From: Treponema sp.
GTDB lineage: Bacteria > Spirochaetota > Spirochaetia > Treponematales > Breznakiellaceae
Direction: 5' to 3'
Length of the DNA stretch: 23,261 nt
Assembly (NCBI GenBank): GCA_031266255.1
Contig: JAISBK010000166.1
Coordinates: 1 to 23,261, forward strand
Shown: positions 22,401-23,261 of the stretch, in pieces
How positions within the stretch are numbered: the first letter of the stretch is position 1
Layout: the number at the start of each line of letters is the position of its first letter
The notes under the pieces: generated by a model
What the model was told of the DNA's origin: nothing
The model's input: only the letters and a program-made list of their open reading frames with translations
Databases searched by the model: none
Translations under genes and position numbers: made by a program

Positions 22401-22632
22401 TGCCGATTCCATCCAGGCCCGATCTGGCGGTATCCGGTTGGATGCGGTCTTTATTGACGAAGGCTTTGGGAGTCTGGATGAGGGGAGCCTTGACAAGGCG
22501 CTGGTGATCCTGGACGAACTGCGGGATCACCGTATGGTAGGTCTCATCTCCCATGTGGGGGAGCTCTGTTCCCGGATTCCTTGCCGCATAGAGGTGATCA
22601 AATCAGTTTCCGGGTCCTTTTTGAAAATATAA
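19489..22632 (+). CDS. sbcC: SbcC, Rad50-type SMC-like ATPase subunit
   Basis: 1047 residues, the normal size. Walker A GKTGSGKT is at 33-40, followed by the Q-loop region LLPQGEFAEFLKQ; long Glu/Arg/Ala-rich coiled coils run about 180-480 and 520-870; the zinc-hook CPVC is at 501-504 near the middle; the ABC signature LSGGES is at 955-960; Walker B with D990-E991 lies in AVFIDEGFGSLD. SbcC dimerises through the hook, and its ATPase heads control the SbcD nuclease. ATG at 19489 has GAGGA inside the end of sbcD. The nim gene follows 16 bases later. Confidence 0.96.
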   Translation: MKPELLVLENFGPFVGKVCIDFNALEDIFLITGKTGSGKTTIFDALCFALYGKVPGSRGGYLARLRSDHAGEDQECSVSLCFRVGERHYRIDRTPRQEKPKKRGTGTTVAEETVVLYEIIKGKPVNPSARKSEADQKIRELIGLQSEEFFKIVLLPQGEFAEFLKQNTHARKEVLGKLFPIEKAARIKDLAVEKAREATAAAREAERVLGDISKRVSLDDFEAARAQAVETWEKAKAHVAAVTAESARLTRLLELSQREQDLTKRYKSIQAEVAQHEAETIQDQEAQLSRFRKAQPLKEYVVLEEEKRGEAKQTEEALKLVQRYADKARRAAEATEAQGEAISALEQAVRELQEKRPPLLEINREAALLRRNIQEAAECKARSLDLGNQKDKLTKNRAMKLQELHALQERSTELEALDAQWETQGEGKERLLQLESLATEAGDLSIEEGVLKSRISTGEVRQKELNQRILVLGTTVQEREQAKKADMAVHLAATLIPGEPCPVCGSGAHPRPALPAAAVSGLDQQIESLAHALKDAERDAAIQETTLKAQNQELGKVQHQLAVLRQTATQIREASQEDPALTGCFPAEDVLPSAQAVSRLLKTRRTLLEDLNRRRNEARKAGALIPGLYEALRALEGALGKTEQDQAVIAEKHRGLRLAIEDIQEKHHLVLEERGFGRDASGKPVWVRAQEALQVLDQGIKEQEQRITAYRDARERVGRDLAGAEAQETAARINRDEADRKYQEAVVTLESVLAASPFTTREDLKGAILNPDQAEALETAITRWRETGARLTSLLAELKTSLEQIRVEAAAFGSTGEADPGIVRGQLEDLAQAQEQAELQRDQAQGKLLNLERDAALLKEAAEHYETLAKESGRLNALSADLAGKNPKKRSFDAWLLGLYLAEVASFATKRLERMSESRYSLILDMQRESGRGLTGLDLAVFDGYTGKTRPCATLSGGESFMASISLALGLADSIQARSGGIRLDAVFIDEGFGSLDEGSLDKALVILDELRDHRMVGLISHVGELCSRIPCRIEVIKSVSGSFLKI

Positions 22633-22648
22633 CCAGAGGAGTTTTGGT

Positions 22649-23107
22649 ATGCGGAGAAAAGATCGGGAAATGCCCCGGGATTTTGCAGAGGAAGTGATTG
22701 ACCGGTGCGTCTACGGGGTCTTGGCAACGGTCAATGCGGATGGAAGCCCTTATTGCATTCCCCTTTCCTTTGTACGGGAAGGAGCATGGTTGTACTTCCA
22801 CAGCGCTCAGGAAGGGCAGAAAATTGATAATCTCCAAGCCCGGAACCAGGTATGTCTTTGTTTTGTAGGGGAGACCTGTATACCGGAAGGCAAGTTTACC
22901 CTCGCCTATTCCTCTGCCGTGGTGTTGGGTACTGCGGAACCCGTGCAAGAGGACGCTGAAAAAATCCACGCCCTCTGGCTGCTCGGTCTACGGTATACCC
23001 CCCAGGCTATGGCTGGATTTGATAAGGTCATCGCCCGGCAACTCGCGGTAACCGGGGTATGGAAAGTCCATATAGACGAAATTTCCGGGAAGCGAAATCC
23101 GGGATGA
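22649..23107 (+). CDS. NimA-like pyridoxamine 5'-phosphate oxidase-family flavoprotein
   Basis: 152 residues, ATG at 22649 with AGAGGAG 7 bases upstream, TGA at 23105-23107. It begins MRRKDREM and continues YGVLATVNADGSPYCIPLSF, WLYFHSAQEGQKIDNL (H51) and VCLCFVGETCIPE, the pattern of the split-barrel FMN-binding group that includes nitroimidazole-resistance NimA proteins. These are small cytoplasmic reductases; most genomic members have unknown substrates, and drug resistance should not be assumed. It probably ends the sbcDC transcript. No terminator was recognised after it. Confidence 0.88.
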   Translation: MRRKDREMPRDFAEEVIDRCVYGVLATVNADGSPYCIPLSFVREGAWLYFHSAQEGQKIDNLQARNQVCLCFVGETCIPEGKFTLAYSSAVVLGTAEPVQEDAEKIHALWLLGLRYTPQAMAGFDKVIARQLAVTGVWKVHIDEISGKRNPG

Positions 23108-23127
23108 TCTTGCGTTGATTTGGGGGG

Positions 23128-23156
23128 TTGACAGTCCCGTGAAATAATGATAGACT
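23128..23156 (+). promoter_or_regulatory. Promoter of the truncated last gene
   Basis: Perfect TTGACA (23128-23133), a 17-base spacer and TAGACT (23151-23156), followed by nine bases CATCTAACA and an ATG at 23166. As with sbcD, the predicted start leaves a leader of about three bases and there is no Shine-Dalgarno. Confidence 0.5.
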
Positions 23157-23165
23157 CATCTAACA

Positions 23166-23203
23166 ATGAATACCATACTAGACGTTAGAAAAGAGCTATG
23201 CAT
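23166..23203 (+). CDS. First codons of a gene cut off by the G homopolymer (3' partial)
   Basis: ATG at 23166 opens MNTILDVRKELCM before the sequence turns into G only. Its position right after a consensus promoter makes it a plausible gene start. Too short to name. Confidence 0.35.

Positions 23204-23261
<58 letters not shown>

Overview
The window looks like a chromosomal segment from a spirochaete, most likely a host-associated Treponema or close relative. This is inference. It rests on an Rpn-family nuclease/transposase, a PilZ protein with a long N-terminal domain in an operon with a TPR protein, a clostridial-type sulfate-activation operon, a NimA-like protein and a moderate overall GC content. 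No rRNA, tRNA or CRISPR array was seen. The right end is a 58-base G homopolymer that is probably a sequencing or assembly artefact.

Layout. 1-1000 is accessory DNA: the C-terminal part of an Rpn-family gene, then a decayed IS4-type transposase remnant. 998-1612 (minus) is a very AT-rich LiaF-like gene that diverges, across a probable operator, from a membrane-anchored divergent polysaccharide deacetylase (1746-2759). A 30-codon ORF with a near-perfect Shine-Dalgarno follows, then a mannitol dehydrogenase-family oxidoreductase (2976-4592). Facing it on the minus strand is apt-larB (purine salvage plus an orphan nickel-pincer cofactor gene). A SASA/CE6-like esterase lipoprotein (6172-7206) ends in a strong 17-bp terminator stem. 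valS (7428-10163) is followed 12 bases later by a small SpoT/MESH1-like HD hydrolase. Converging on that pair are a PilZ-TPR operon and a small hypothetical gene. cysH-cysD-cysN (16432 to 13525, minus) is a compact sulfate-assimilation operon whose genes overlap at ATGA and TAATG junctions. Upstream of it is a lipoprotein that fuses a flavodoxin-like domain to an M15 D,D/L,D-peptidase. sbcD-sbcC-nim (plus) fills the rest, and the first codons of one more gene precede the G run.

How the genes work together. cysHDN gives a route from sulfate to APS to sulfite without an APS kinase, because CysH carries the Cys pairs of a 4Fe-4S APS reductase. valS plus the HD protein suggests a link between tRNA charging and alarmone turnover. 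PilZ-TPR is a c-di-GMP effector pair. sbcDC is the Mre11/Rad50-type nuclease for hairpins and double-strand ends.

The most unusual recurring signal is promoter placement. Four genes (deacetylase, PilZ, sbcD and the truncated last gene) lack a usable Shine-Dalgarno. Each has a TTGACA or TTGACC -35 box and a -10 box that ends only 5 to 9 bases before the ATG, which predicts leaderless or nearly leaderless mRNAs. The neighbouring genes mostly have ordinary Shine-Dalgarno sites.
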